Positions 1 through 6,781 of a stretch of DNA of 64,000 nucleotides are shown here, piece by piece; positions within the stretch are counted from its first letter, which is position 1, and every line of letters begins with the position of its first letter. The position numbers were made by a program, and so were the translations under genes. Origin of the DNA: Exiguobacterium algae (GTDB taxonomy: Bacteria; Bacillota; Bacilli; Exiguobacteriales; Exiguobacteriaceae); NCBI RefSeq assembly GCF_018617875.1, contig NZ_JACSKZ010000005.1, positions 62,001-126,000 on the forward strand. Reading direction: 5' to 3'. The notes below the pieces were generated by a model that saw only the letters and a list, made by a program, of their open reading frames with translations, searched no databases and was not told the DNA's origin.

Positions 1-194
1 TTTCAATCAACGGGTCGATGAGTCAACTGTTTTTCTGTCCTCGGGTCGAATGAGTACAGGCAGTTTGACCGATAGACAACATTAGGCTGAAATGAGATCG
101 CCCTTGTTTGGACGTCTCTAGGAAACCAAATTGTAATTGGGACGGTCGATTAAGCGGGGCTTGATTGGTTGAGAGTCCGGTTCCTAGAGAATGC
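1..194 (+). other. Non-coding stretch with strong RNA pairing potential
   Basis: No credible protein-coding frame is visible. The + strand can pair extensively. Bases 22-29 (GTCAACTG) pair with 61-69 (CAGTTTGAC) with one bulge. Bases 115-127 pair with 179-190 as a 12-bp stem with one bulged A (TCTCTAGGAA with TTCCTAGAGA, plus CC with GG). An intrinsic terminator follows four bases later. This layout suits the 3' part of a structured RNA or a riboswitch-like leader whose 5' end may lie outside the window. It does not match RNase P, tmRNA, SRP RNA or the common riboswitch consensus sequences I know. Strand is inferred from the terminator. Confidence 0.4.
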
Positions 195-225
195 AAAAAA
201 AGCGCCACGAGTTGGCGCTTTTTTT
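195..225 (+). terminator. Intrinsic terminator (bidirectional)
   Basis: AGCGCCA (201-207) pairs with TGGCGCT (213-219). The stem is flanked by six A residues upstream and a T run downstream, so it can act on both strands. It ends the structured stretch before the small membrane protein gene. Confidence 0.85.
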
Positions 226-267
226 GTGATAGAATATGGCAAGATAAAAGCGGTTTGGAGGGAAAGG

Positions 268-432
268 ATGCCGAAAATCTATTGGTTGGGGACGCTTTTA
301 AGTGGAATCCTATTAGTCACAACAGGACATATGGAAGGAATCTATCGATGGCTTCCCTATATACTGATGACGATTGGAATCATCGGGTTGATCACACAAA
401 GCTGGTTTGATCAAAAGCGACGCCCAGACTGA
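268..432 (+). CDS. Small two-helix membrane protein, 54 aa
   Basis: The ATG at 268 follows a clear GGAGGGAAAGG ribosome site. The frame is open further upstream, but that part runs through the terminator, so the short start is preferred. The product has two hydrophobic segments (about residues 5-19 and 29-43) around a short charged loop and a basic C-terminus ending QKRRPD. I do not recognise the family. The stop codon lies inside the following terminator hairpin, an economy seen several times in this window. Confidence 0.7.
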   Translation: MPKIYWLGTLLSGILLVTTGHMEGIYRWLPYILMTIGIIGLITQSWFDQKRRPD

Positions 433-447
433 ATGGGGCGTCGCTTT
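413..447. terminator. Bidirectional intrinsic terminator
   Basis: GCGACGCCC pairs with GGGCGTCGC, with A and T runs on either side. It serves the small gene on + and the ABC-F gene on -, and overlaps the last codons of the 54-aa ORF. Confidence 0.85.
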
Positions 448-449
448 AT

Positions 450-2288
450 TCAGAGTGATTCGAGAATCTTAGTCATCAAGTCATCCATTTCACTTTGCAT
501 GGCATCGGCTTGTTGCTGGAGTGTCATCAGCTCTTCAAGATCGTTCGTCTCATTCATTTTTTCGAGGAGATGACGATGTGCTTCTTCGAGGCGATTCAAT
601 TGTTCTTCCTCTGCAGCAGTCTGTACTTTCGGATCAGTTTTTTTCCGTTTCTCTTTCAGTAAAGGTAAAGTGATCTCCTCGCTGAAAGACTGCATCCGCT
701 TATTGAGCGCATAAGCGACAGAACCTTCAAAGCGGGTCATCGTCCCGTCCAACCAGTACGTAATCGGGAAGAGCTTGTTTAGGAAATAACGGTCATGGGA
801 TACGGTGACGACGGTTCCGGGGAAACGTTCAATCGCCTCTTCGAGTGCCTCACGCGACTCGATGTCGAGGTGGTTCGTCGGTTCGTCCAAAACGAGCACG
901 TTGATGTCTTCATGGACGAGGATGGCGAGCATGAGCCGCATTTTTTCACCGCCGCTGAGCGTACTGACCGGTTTGAAGACACTGGCCCCGTAAAAGAGAA
1001 ACCGGGCAAGCAAATGTCGCGCTTTCCCTTCATCGACCGCAATCCGGTCGCGGAAGGCTTCGATTAACCGGTGTGTCTCATCGAACTCGATGTGCTGGGA
1101 CAAATATCCGATTTTCGCACGCTCTGCCCGTCTCACAATCCCTTTGTCCGGTTCGAGCGTACCGAGTAACAGCTTCAACAGCGTCGATTTCCCGCTCCCG
1201 TTCGGTCCGACGATGGCGACCCGTTCCCCGTGTCCGGTGTAAAACGTGACGTCATGGAAGAGGGGACGATCAAACGCGACGGTCGCCTGTTGGACCTCGA
1301 ATACGTCCCGGCCGGTCCTTCCGTTCGCCGTGAACTCGATATCCGGTTGGATGGCTTCGAGCTGCGGTTTTTTAATCCGTTCAATTCGTTCGAGTGCTTT
1401 TTCCATGGATTTGGCGCGACGGTAAAACTTTTCGTTCGGCGGGTTGCCTTCGTTGGCCCATTGCCGCAGCTGGCGAATCGTCTCTTTCATCTTTTTAATC
1501 TTTTTTTGCTGCTCGGTATAGGCATGGAATTGGTCGAGCAGACGTTTTTCTTTTTGGGCAGTGAAGTCTGAATAGTTGCCGTTATAGCTCGTCAGCTCCC
1601 CGTCCTCACATTCGACAATCCGCGTCGCGACGGCGTCCAGGAAGACGCGGTCGTGTGATACGACGAGAAGCGTCGACGGATATTCGCGTAAATAAGATTC
1701 GAGCCAGGCCATCGCCTCTAAATCCAAGTGGTTCGTCGGTTCGTCTAAAATGAGCAGCTCAGGTTCCTGCAGCAAGGCGAGCGCAAGACCGATTTTTGTT
1801 CGCTCCCCACCGCTCAATGTGTCGAACGACTGATCGACGAACGGGGTGAGTCGAAGCCCTTCAATCATCGCGTTCACTTTCGATTCGATGACGTAACCGC
1901 CTGCATTCTCAAAACGTGTCTGGATGGCCCCATACAATTCAAGCAGGCGTTCCATCTCACCGCCAGTAGCCATTTCCTGCTCGAGTGCTGTCATTTTTTC
2001 CCCGAGGCGCATCACTTCTTCAAACGCCGTGTATAAGACGTCTCGTCCGGTGCGTCCTGGATGGGCGGGAATTTGGGCCAAATAGCCGATATGGAGTCGT
2101 TGCTTCCGATAGATGGTGCCGGCGTCCACTGCGTCGCTCCCGACGATGAGGCGGATCAACGTCGTCTTGCCGCTCCCGTTTCGTCCGACGAGTCCGATTC
2201 GCTCATGGTCGTTTACAAACAGGTTCGCATCAGTCAAGACGGCATGGCCGCCGAATTGTTTTTGTACGTGTTGCAAATCAAGTAACAT
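450..2288 (-). CDS. ABC-F family ATPase (ribosome-acting)
   Basis: A 612-aa protein with two ABC ATPase domains and no membrane segments, the hallmark of ABC-F proteins, which act at the ribosomal E site in translation control or antibiotic protection. Domain 1 has Walker A GRNGSGKTT (35-43), signature LSGGE (158-162) and LDEPTNHLD (181-189). A charged interdomain linker follows. Domain 2 has GPNGSGKST, LSGGEK and LDEPTNHLDIES. The last ~80 residues form a charged coiled coil like that of Uup/YfmR/YdiF. The start follows TTAGGAGG. The leader peptide and attenuator upstream resemble those of antibiotic-resistance ABC-F genes (vmlR, vga, lsa types), so drug-inducible ribosome protection is plausible. 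The subfamily cannot be fixed by eye. Confidence 0.9.
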   Translation of the reverse strand: MLLDLQHVQKQFGGHAVLTDANLFVNDHERIGLVGRNGSGKTTLIRLIVGSDAVDAGTIYRKQRLHIGYLAQIPAHPGRTGRDVLYTAFEEVMRLGEKMTALEQEMATGGEMERLLELYGAIQTRFENAGGYVIESKVNAMIEGLRLTPFVDQSFDTLSGGERTKIGLALALLQEPELLILDEPTNHLDLEAMAWLESYLREYPSTLLVVSHDRVFLDAVATRIVECEDGELTSYNGNYSDFTAQKEKRLLDQFHAYTEQQKKIKKMKETIRQLRQWANEGNPPNEKFYRRAKSMEKALERIERIKKPQLEAIQPDIEFTANGRTGRDVFEVQQATVAFDRPLFHDVTFYTGHGERVAIVGPNGSGKSTLLKLLLGTLEPDKGIVRRAERAKIGYLSQHIEFDETHRLIEAFRDRIAVDEGKARHLLARFLFYGASVFKPVSTLSGGEKMRLMLAILVHEDINVLVLDEPTNHLDIESREALEEAIERFPGTVVTVSHDRYFLNKLFPITYWLDGTMTRFEGSVAYALNKRMQSFSEEITLPLLKEKRKKTDPKVQTAAEEEQLNRLEEAHRHLLEKMNETNDLEELMTLQQQADAMQSEMDDLMTKILESL

Positions 2289-2318
2289 AGTAGGTTCCTC
2301 CTAAGGATGAGGCCTATC

Positions 2319-2350
2319 AAAAAAACCGAGCGCAAAGAAGCGCTCGGTTT
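2319..2350 (-). terminator. Leader terminator (attenuator) of the ABC-F gene
   Basis: On the - strand ACCGAGCGC and GCGCTCGGT flank a six-base loop and are followed by seven T residues. It lies between the promoter at 2524-2552 and the ABC-F start at 2288, so transcripts must pass it to express the gene. A competing stem is possible: AAGCGC just upstream (2367-2372) can pair with GCGCTT of the hairpin. Confidence 0.8.
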
Positions 2351-2413
2351 AGAGAGAGAGGCGCTTTGTCGTATATTCAGCAATGTCTAAAAAAGGACAG
2401 ACGGGTCCCTTGA

Positions 2414-2491
2414 TTACGCGACATCGTGAAAAATCGCACGCAAAATGTACAAATGTTCAGTTGTCCAATGCGTACGTCCGACAAATTTCAC
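2414..2491 (-). CDS. Leader peptide (uORF, 25 aa) ahead of the ABC-F gene
   Basis: A GTG-initiated 25-codon ORF (starts MKFVGRTHW, ends IFHDVA) with an excellent ribosome site, AAAGGAGG seven bases before GTG. It lies ~25 nt after the predicted transcription start and ~65 nt before the leader terminator. Position and strength fit a translated sensor peptide whose ribosome stalling would block the terminator, as known for erm, vmlR and other resistance leaders. The ORF and signals are seen; the sensing role is inferred. Confidence 0.65.
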   Translation of the reverse strand: MKFVGRTHWTTEHLYILRAIFHDVA

Positions 2492-2523
2492 CTTTCTCCC
2501 TCCTTTCATTCATCTATGCCTCG

Positions 2524-2552
2524 ATTGTAAGCGTTTTTGTGAGGAATGACAA
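2524..2552 (-). promoter_or_regulatory. Sigma-A promoter of the ABC-F gene
   Basis: On the - strand TTGTCA (2547-2552) and TACAAT (2524-2529) are separated by exactly 17 bases. Predicted start near 2517 gives a leader of ~230 nt. Confidence 0.8.
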
Positions 2553-2613
2553 TGAAAATAGAGGAGAATCCCTGACAAGCGTCGTATATAGTCGCCATCA
2601 AGGAGGGGGAGAC

Positions 2614-3528
2614 ATGCGAAAAGAATGGCTGGGGGCACTCAGTTTGACACTGGCTGCGAGCATTTGGGGCGGGATGTATGTCGTCAGTAAATATGCGCTG
2701 GATTATATTGAACCGTTCACGTTCGTCTGGTTACGCTATGCGGTGGCCTTCACGGTGTTATGGTTGCTTTGGTTCAAGTTCGGGCGAGAACCGATTCGTC
2801 GAGCGGATTGGAAGTGGATCGGGCTGATTGGTATCATCGGATACGTTGCGTCAATCTCGTTTCAGTTTATCGGAACGAAGCTGTCGGATGCACATACCGG
2901 GTCACTTGTGACGGCGGCGACTCCTGCTTTCATGGTGTTGTTCGCGCGTCTCATTTTAAAAGAACGACTCACGCCGGTGAAAGTCGGCTCGCTCGTCCTG
3001 GCCACGCTCGGGGTGATGATTGTCGTCGGTTGGCAAGTGGACCGGACTTATATGCTGGGAAGTGTCGTTCTGGCGCTGGCTGCTGTCACGTGGGCACTCA
3101 TGTCGGTATATGTGAAAGTGGCGACACAGACGTTGTCCTCGCTCACCATCACGACATTTGCCATCGGCATCGCATTCCTTTTGATGACGCCCCTCATGGC
3201 GATGGAAGTGGCACAAGTCGGGTTGCCCCAGTTGAACGGTATCCTGTGGCTCAGTGTTCTCTATATCGGAGTCGTCTCGACAGCGGGTGCTTTCTTCTTT
3301 TGGAACAAAGGGTTGGAGCTGATGGACGCGAGTGTCGGATCGCTCTTTTTCTTCTTTCAACCGCTCGTCGGCGGATATCTCGGGTGGCTCGTCTTGAAGG
3401 AAGATTTGAACATCCAGTTCTTTATTGGGGCAGCCTGTATCATGACGGCGGTGACGTGGTCGACGTTGGCCGAACGTCGTCAAAACCAATCAATCCCCGT
3501 AACACATCTCAAGCGCCATAACGGATAA
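2614..3528 (+). CDS. EamA/DMT family transporter
   Basis: A 304-aa membrane protein with about ten hydrophobic helices in two EamA repeats, as in the drug/metabolite transporter superfamily (YdcZ/YicL/RhaT-type permeases). The repeats are marked by the early ASIWGGMYVVSKYAL segment and the later GAFFFWNKGLELMDAS...PLVGGYLGW segment. The start at 2614 follows AAGGAGGGGGAG; the frame is open further upstream but crosses the divergent ABC-F promoter. Substrate is unknown; such proteins usually export amino acids or other metabolites. A terminator follows immediately, so it is probably transcribed alone. Confidence 0.9.
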   Translation: MRKEWLGALSLTLAASIWGGMYVVSKYALDYIEPFTFVWLRYAVAFTVLWLLWFKFGREPIRRADWKWIGLIGIIGYVASISFQFIGTKLSDAHTGSLVTAATPAFMVLFARLILKERLTPVKVGSLVLATLGVMIVVGWQVDRTYMLGSVVLALAAVTWALMSVYVKVATQTLSSLTITTFAIGIAFLLMTPLMAMEVAQVGLPQLNGILWLSVLYIGVVSTAGAFFFWNKGLELMDASVGSLFFFFQPLVGGYLGWLVLKEDLNIQFFIGAACIMTAVTWSTLAERRQNQSIPVTHLKRHNG

Positions 3529-3534
3529 AGCAAG

Positions 3535-3563
3535 CGGTCGAACCGATGTCGGTTCGACCGTTA
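3535..3563 (+). terminator. Intrinsic terminator after the EamA gene
   Basis: CGGTCGAACC pairs with GGTTCGACCG around a six-base loop, followed by a short T-rich tail. Confidence 0.75.
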
Positions 3564-3565
3564 TT

Positions 3566-3757
3566 TTAAAACCCGTGATGCTCGATTTTGTCTTGCTCTC
3601 GTTTCATCTCGAGTTCCATCCGCTTCAGGGCGAGCTTCTCTTCCTCGATTTTTAAACGTTGCTGCTCAACGCGGTAGGCGCTCGTCCGGATAATGGTATT
3701 GGCACCGATTGCCGAAACGACAATCACCATAGCCGTCACATAAAAAAAGAAATCCAT
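3566..3757 (-). CDS. Small membrane-anchored coiled-coil protein, 63 aa
   Basis: Starts at the ATG at 3757, preceded by AAGGGGGAC; an upstream ATG at 3784 lacks a ribosome site. One N-terminal membrane segment (about residues 2-24) is followed by a highly charged helix rich in E, K, R and Q (about 30-60). This design resembles PspB-like envelope-stress proteins, but I see no specific signature. Function unknown. It is convergent with the EamA gene. Confidence 0.75.
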   Translation of the reverse strand: MDFFFYVTAMVIVVSAIGANTIIRTSAYRVEQQRLKIEEEKLALKRMELEMKREQDKIEHHGF

Positions 3758-3835
3758 AAATGTGTCCCCCTTAATTGTGTTCATCGATTGGTATTTACGC
3801 GTTTTACTTGAATTGAACCGTTCTGTAAAAGCAAA

Positions 3836-4738
3836 TTAAAATAAATCAGTGAGAAGCCGCTGCGTCTCCAATGCCTCGCGACCGTCTGTCGTGATTGGCG
3901 TGTCGTGAACAAGCGCCGAGATGAAGTGATTGATGGCTCCTTGGAATCCGCGCTGTGTCAAGAGCGTGTCCCATGAACCGAACGTCTCAACTTGATGAGA
4001 GCCCGCCTCGAAGCGTTGGAGCGTAATCATTTCTTCTACCGTCAGTCGCTGTCCGTCCCGAATCGTTGAGACAAGTTCGTGATTGACGCCAGCTTTCCGA
4101 TGCATCATTGTCGTATGGAGACCGTGTTGGTCTTTCCACAGATGTCGTGCGAAGTGCAGTTCGTTCGCCTCTGTTTTTTCGATATGACCGGAGACGAGCT
4201 GCAGCTGATCTCCCGCCAGGAATCGAAGCGTATCGATGACGTGCAAATAATCATCGAGCAAAGTCATGTCATAACGGACGGGACGGATCCCATCCCCGCG
4301 GTGTTTGGCGATATCGAGCGTGTGGAATGGACCTTCTTCTTTTACGCGTTGATACATCGGGGCGAACCGGCGATTGAAACCGACCATCAGTTTACGTCCT
4401 TGACGTTCGGCCTGTTCGACGAGTTGTTCTCCTTGGTCGAGTGTCGCGGCGAGCGGCTTATCGACGTAAACATCGATGCCCTTTGATAATAAGTACGAGA
4501 CAATCTCGAAATGGGTTTCAGTCGAACTATGTACGAAGGCGGCGTCAATGGATGAGGCGAGTTCGGGAAGTCCGGTGAACGACTCCATTCGAAACGCCTG
4601 ACAAATTGTTTCCCGTTTGGACGCTGTAGGGGAATATGCGCCGACTAGTTCATACGTCGTGCTGTTCGTCAAAATCGGCAAGTACGCCTTTTGGGCGATG
4701 CTGCCGAGACCAATCATTCCAATCTTTGGCTTTCTCAT
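3836..4738 (-). CDS. Gfo/Idh/MocA family oxidoreductase
   Basis: A 300-aa NAD(P)-dependent dehydrogenase-like protein. The N-terminus carries the Rossmann motif GMIGLGSIAQKAYLP (7-21), and the family motif DKPLA follows around residue 93, whose Lys is usually catalytic. The C-terminal half is the alpha/beta dimerisation domain. It resembles MviM/YceM-type proteins of unknown substrate rather than a defined inositol or glucose-fructose dehydrogenase. Ribosome site AAAGGAG precedes the ATG. The preceding minus-strand gene ends in its own terminator, so this gene probably has its own promoter. Confidence 0.88.
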   Translation of the reverse strand: MRKPKIGMIGLGSIAQKAYLPILTNSTTYELVGAYSPTASKRETICQAFRMESFTGLPELASSIDAAFVHSSTETHFEIVSYLLSKGIDVYVDKPLAATLDQGEQLVEQAERQGRKLMVGFNRRFAPMYQRVKEEGPFHTLDIAKHRGDGIRPVRYDMTLLDDYLHVIDTLRFLAGDQLQLVSGHIEKTEANELHFARHLWKDQHGLHTTMMHRKAGVNHELVSTIRDGQRLTVEEMITLQRFEAGSHQVETFGSWDTLLTQRGFQGAINHFISALVHDTPITTDGREALETQRLLTDLF

Positions 4739-4767
4739 GATGCGTCACTCCTTTGTTTCATCATAGC

Positions 4768-4793
4768 AAAAAAACCGAATGCGGCGATTCGGT
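4768..4793 (-). terminator. Intrinsic terminator of the 88-aa membrane protein gene
   Basis: On the - strand ACCGAAT and ATTCGGT form a stem with a six-base loop, followed by seven T residues. Confidence 0.8.
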
Positions 4794-4798
4794 GATTG

Positions 4799-5065
4799 TT
4801 ACGATTTTTGTATGGTCGTGGAACACGTTTGGGATGTGGCGGGTAAGTGTTTAAAGAACAGCATTCGAAGGCGATCCAATGCGAAATAAGCCGTGACGCT
4901 GAACAATACTGAAGTCAAAAGGGTACATAAAAATGGATAAGGAGAAGGGAGGAACGCTCCCCATAGCGAAAAGCTCCGCAAACCGAACAGGAAAACGAAG
5001 ACGAGGGCAAAGCCCATGATGATTCCGCTATACTGACAGTAATATCGACTGAGTCGTTGTTTCAT
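4799..5065 (-). CDS. Small membrane protein, 88 aa
   Basis: Start chosen at 5065, where GAGGAGG lies nine bases upstream; the longer reading frame has no such site. Two hydrophobic helices (about residues 13-32 and 43-62) are followed by a basic C-terminal tail. No family recognised. It is divergent from the HAD phosphatase gene with only 66 bases between the starts, so their promoters must share this short gap. Confidence 0.65.
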   Translation of the reverse strand: MKQRLSRYYCQYSGIIMGFALVFVFLFGLRSFSLWGAFLPSPYPFLCTLLTSVLFSVTAYFALDRLRMLFFKHLPATSQTCSTTIQKS

Positions 5066-5131
5066 CTGACATCCTCCTCTGTATACGTTCACTATACGGC
5101 AAGGGGTATGAAGACTCAAGGGAGGCTAACT

Positions 5132-5926
5132 ATGAAACGATTTTCACAGCAGGGAAAGACACTTCTTTGCTTCGATTTTGACGAGACTTATTTTCCGCAC
5201 GCATGCACGAGTGAACAACTCGCCCATTTACGAGCACTTGAAAACTTTTTAGAGGAACGGGCCCATCGGTTTTCTACAATCTGGGTCACAGGGAGTTCGG
5301 TTGCTTCTTTACAGGAAAAAGCGAAGCGGGGAGATTTGCGCTACTGGCCCCATCGGGTTGCAGCAAATTTAGGGACGGAGATGTACCAGGTGACTGAGCA
5401 GGGGGAGTGGGAGCGAGATGATGCCTACACGCAAGGCTTCCCGATTGATTTTGCGAAGCGTGTGGACCGGCTGGTAGAAGAGTGCGGGCTTTTCGACATT
5501 CAACTGGAGCGTCAGGCGGGCTTTGGGAAAAGTAAATGGATTCGGAGCTATTACTACAAGGGGGACGACCCGCAAGTCATCGAGCAAATTGCTAAACGGG
5601 CATCCGTTCATGCGATTCAGGTCAACATCAGTCAATGTAACCCTCGAGCCGGAGACCCGGAGGGAGCATATGATGTTGACTTCATTCCGAAAGGGGCGGG
5701 GAAAGCGGCGAGCATCGAATACGTCAGCAGACGATTTGGTTTTGCGCTTGATCAGGCATATGCGTTCGGCGACAGCGGGAACGATTTAGAGATGCTTCGA
5801 ACGGTGAGACACGGATATGTTCTTCAGAATGGTACGAGTCAGGCCAAACATCTCCATCGTCGGGTGACGAGTCAGGCGTACGCGGCCGGGATTTTAGAGG
5901 TGCTGCGACAATCTGATTTTTCATAA
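5132..5926 (+). CDS. HAD-IIB family hydrolase (sucrose-phosphatase-like)
   Basis: A 264-aa cytosolic haloacid-dehalogenase phosphatase. Motif I is CFDFDETYF near the N-terminus (nucleophile first Asp, general acid second Asp), motif II is WVTGSS, and motif IV is AFGDSGNDLEML near residue 225. The order and cap position fit class IIB (Cof/sucrose-phosphate phosphatase type). The substrate is probably a sugar phosphate but cannot be named. Start at 5132 follows AAGGGAGG; the frame is open upstream through the divergent gene's control region. Confidence 0.85.
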   Translation: MKRFSQQGKTLLCFDFDETYFPHACTSEQLAHLRALENFLEERAHRFSTIWVTGSSVASLQEKAKRGDLRYWPHRVAANLGTEMYQVTEQGEWERDDAYTQGFPIDFAKRVDRLVEECGLFDIQLERQAGFGKSKWIRSYYYKGDDPQVIEQIAKRASVHAIQVNISQCNPRAGDPEGAYDVDFIPKGAGKAASIEYVSRRFGFALDQAYAFGDSGNDLEMLRTVRHGYVLQNGTSQAKHLHRRVTSQAYAAGILEVLRQSDFS

Positions 5927-5953
5927 AGGCACGCGAGCATGCTGGCTTGTCAT

Positions 5954-6169
5954 TTAGAATGACGTATAGCATTTCGGACAGGTCTGCGTATTGCCCGGAG
6001 CACGTCTGAACGTCGTCTTACAATGGGGACAAGTGACCCGTTCGCTCTGCTGGTCGAACAAATTTCCTCTGTTGAACAAAATGTTGCGCAGTTTTGGCAG
6101 CGCCATGGCAGAAAAAATCATGCCTCCAAACAAAAATAAGGCCAGGACGACTAATAATAAATAAGTCAT
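5954..6169 (-). CDS. Membrane-anchored zinc-ribbon protein, 71 aa
   Basis: One N-terminal membrane helix (residues 2-24) is followed by a cytosolic tail with two CxxC knuckles, TCPHCKTTF and TCPKCYTSF, that form a zinc ribbon at the C-terminus. Start at 6169 follows AGAGGAAG. Such proteins are common in Bacillales; function unknown. It is divergent from the LexA-controlled WYL-like gene, so the site at 6253-6264 could affect both. Confidence 0.75.
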   Translation of the reverse strand: MTYLLLVVLALFLFGGMIFSAMALPKLRNILFNRGNLFDQQSERVTCPHCKTTFRRAPGNTQTCPKCYTSF

Positions 6170-6243
6170 GTGGAATCTTCCTCTCTTAAACTTCGATGCG
6201 TATTCATCATACGGGAAATCAGGCGAAACGAACAGCTTGTAAC

Positions 6244-6272
6244 TGGATATAGGAACATACGTTCTGTATAAT
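6244..6272 (+). promoter_or_regulatory. Promoter with LexA (SOS) box in the spacer
   Basis: TGGATA (6244-6249) and TATAAT (6267-6272) are 17 bases apart. The spacer contains GAACATACGTTC (6253-6264), a perfect match to the Bacillota LexA/DinR core GAAC-RNRY-GTTC. LexA bound here would block RNA polymerase directly. Confidence 0.75.
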
Positions 6273-6293
6273 AAGAGTAAGGAGGGGAACAAT

Positions 6294-6527
6294 ATGAGAG
6301 AAGAGTTGATCCGATGGATGCGTTCAGGTCGTGTGACAGAATTGATGTATGTGGACCGCCATGGTGTATTCACGAAACGGCGGGTGAAACTGATTAAAAT
6401 TCAAGGACAACACGTCATCGCCTGGGACTATTCAAAGCACGCCAAGCGAACATTCTGTATCGATCAGGTTCTCGCTTGTCTCCCCGCTATCGATCGAAGA
6501 AAAAGTCGGATGGAAGAAATCAGTTGA
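6294..6527 (+). CDS. Small WYL-like/YolD-related protein, 77 aa, SOS-controlled
   Basis: The product begins MREELIRWM and carries a compact beta-rich core (VTELMYVDRHGVFTKRRVKL...HVIAWDYSKHAKRTFCIDQVLA) that resembles stand-alone WYL domains of Bacillus small proteins. WYL and YolD-like domains bind nucleic acid or ligands, and YolD-like proteins accompany SOS-induced Y-family polymerases. Here no polymerase is adjacent. The ribosome site AAGGAGGGGAAC is strong. The LexA box in the promoter predicts induction by DNA damage. Family assignment is by pattern only. Confidence 0.7.
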   Translation: MREELIRWMRSGRVTELMYVDRHGVFTKRRVKLIKIQGQHVIAWDYSKHAKRTFCIDQVLACLPAIDRRKSRMEEIS

Positions 6528-6620
6528 GTACAACGGGGGATATGACGGATTCGATGTGACAGTCGTGTGCTATACCCTTTGAAACTTGAAACAAATATGA
6601 ACTTCTTGTTGCAATGGAAC

Positions 6621-6653
6621 AACCTGGCGTGTGAGAAACCGCTAGGTTTTTTT
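6621..6653 (+). terminator. Intrinsic terminator
   Basis: AACCTGGCG pairs with CGCTAGGTT (one mismatch) and is followed by seven T residues. It lies ~95 bases after the WYL-like gene and closes that transcript before murE. The 94 bases between show nothing else I can name. Confidence 0.75.
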
Positions 6654-6781
6654 AGTGAAACGATTGTTTTCTCTTGAAAACGGGAAGTAATATACTTGTC
6701 ATCTCAAATGCCATTCAAATCTAGTACTATGACGATAAGGTGAAAAGCCTAGAAACACCCATGAGAAAGGGAGTACGCAGC

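Noticed and set aside
23-208. 61-aa ORF on the minus strand
   Set aside because: No ribosome site, no recognisable composition, and it runs through the terminator and paired arms.
2526-2541. cre-like sequence TGTAAGCGTTTTTG overlapping the ABC-F promoter
   Set aside because: The terminal CA of the cre consensus is replaced, leaving an asymmetric match that is likely by chance.
2956-3489. Long antisense reading frames inside the EamA, arc, cyd, trp and other genes
   Set aside because: They are out-of-frame shadows of well-supported genes, with no start signals or family motifs of their own.
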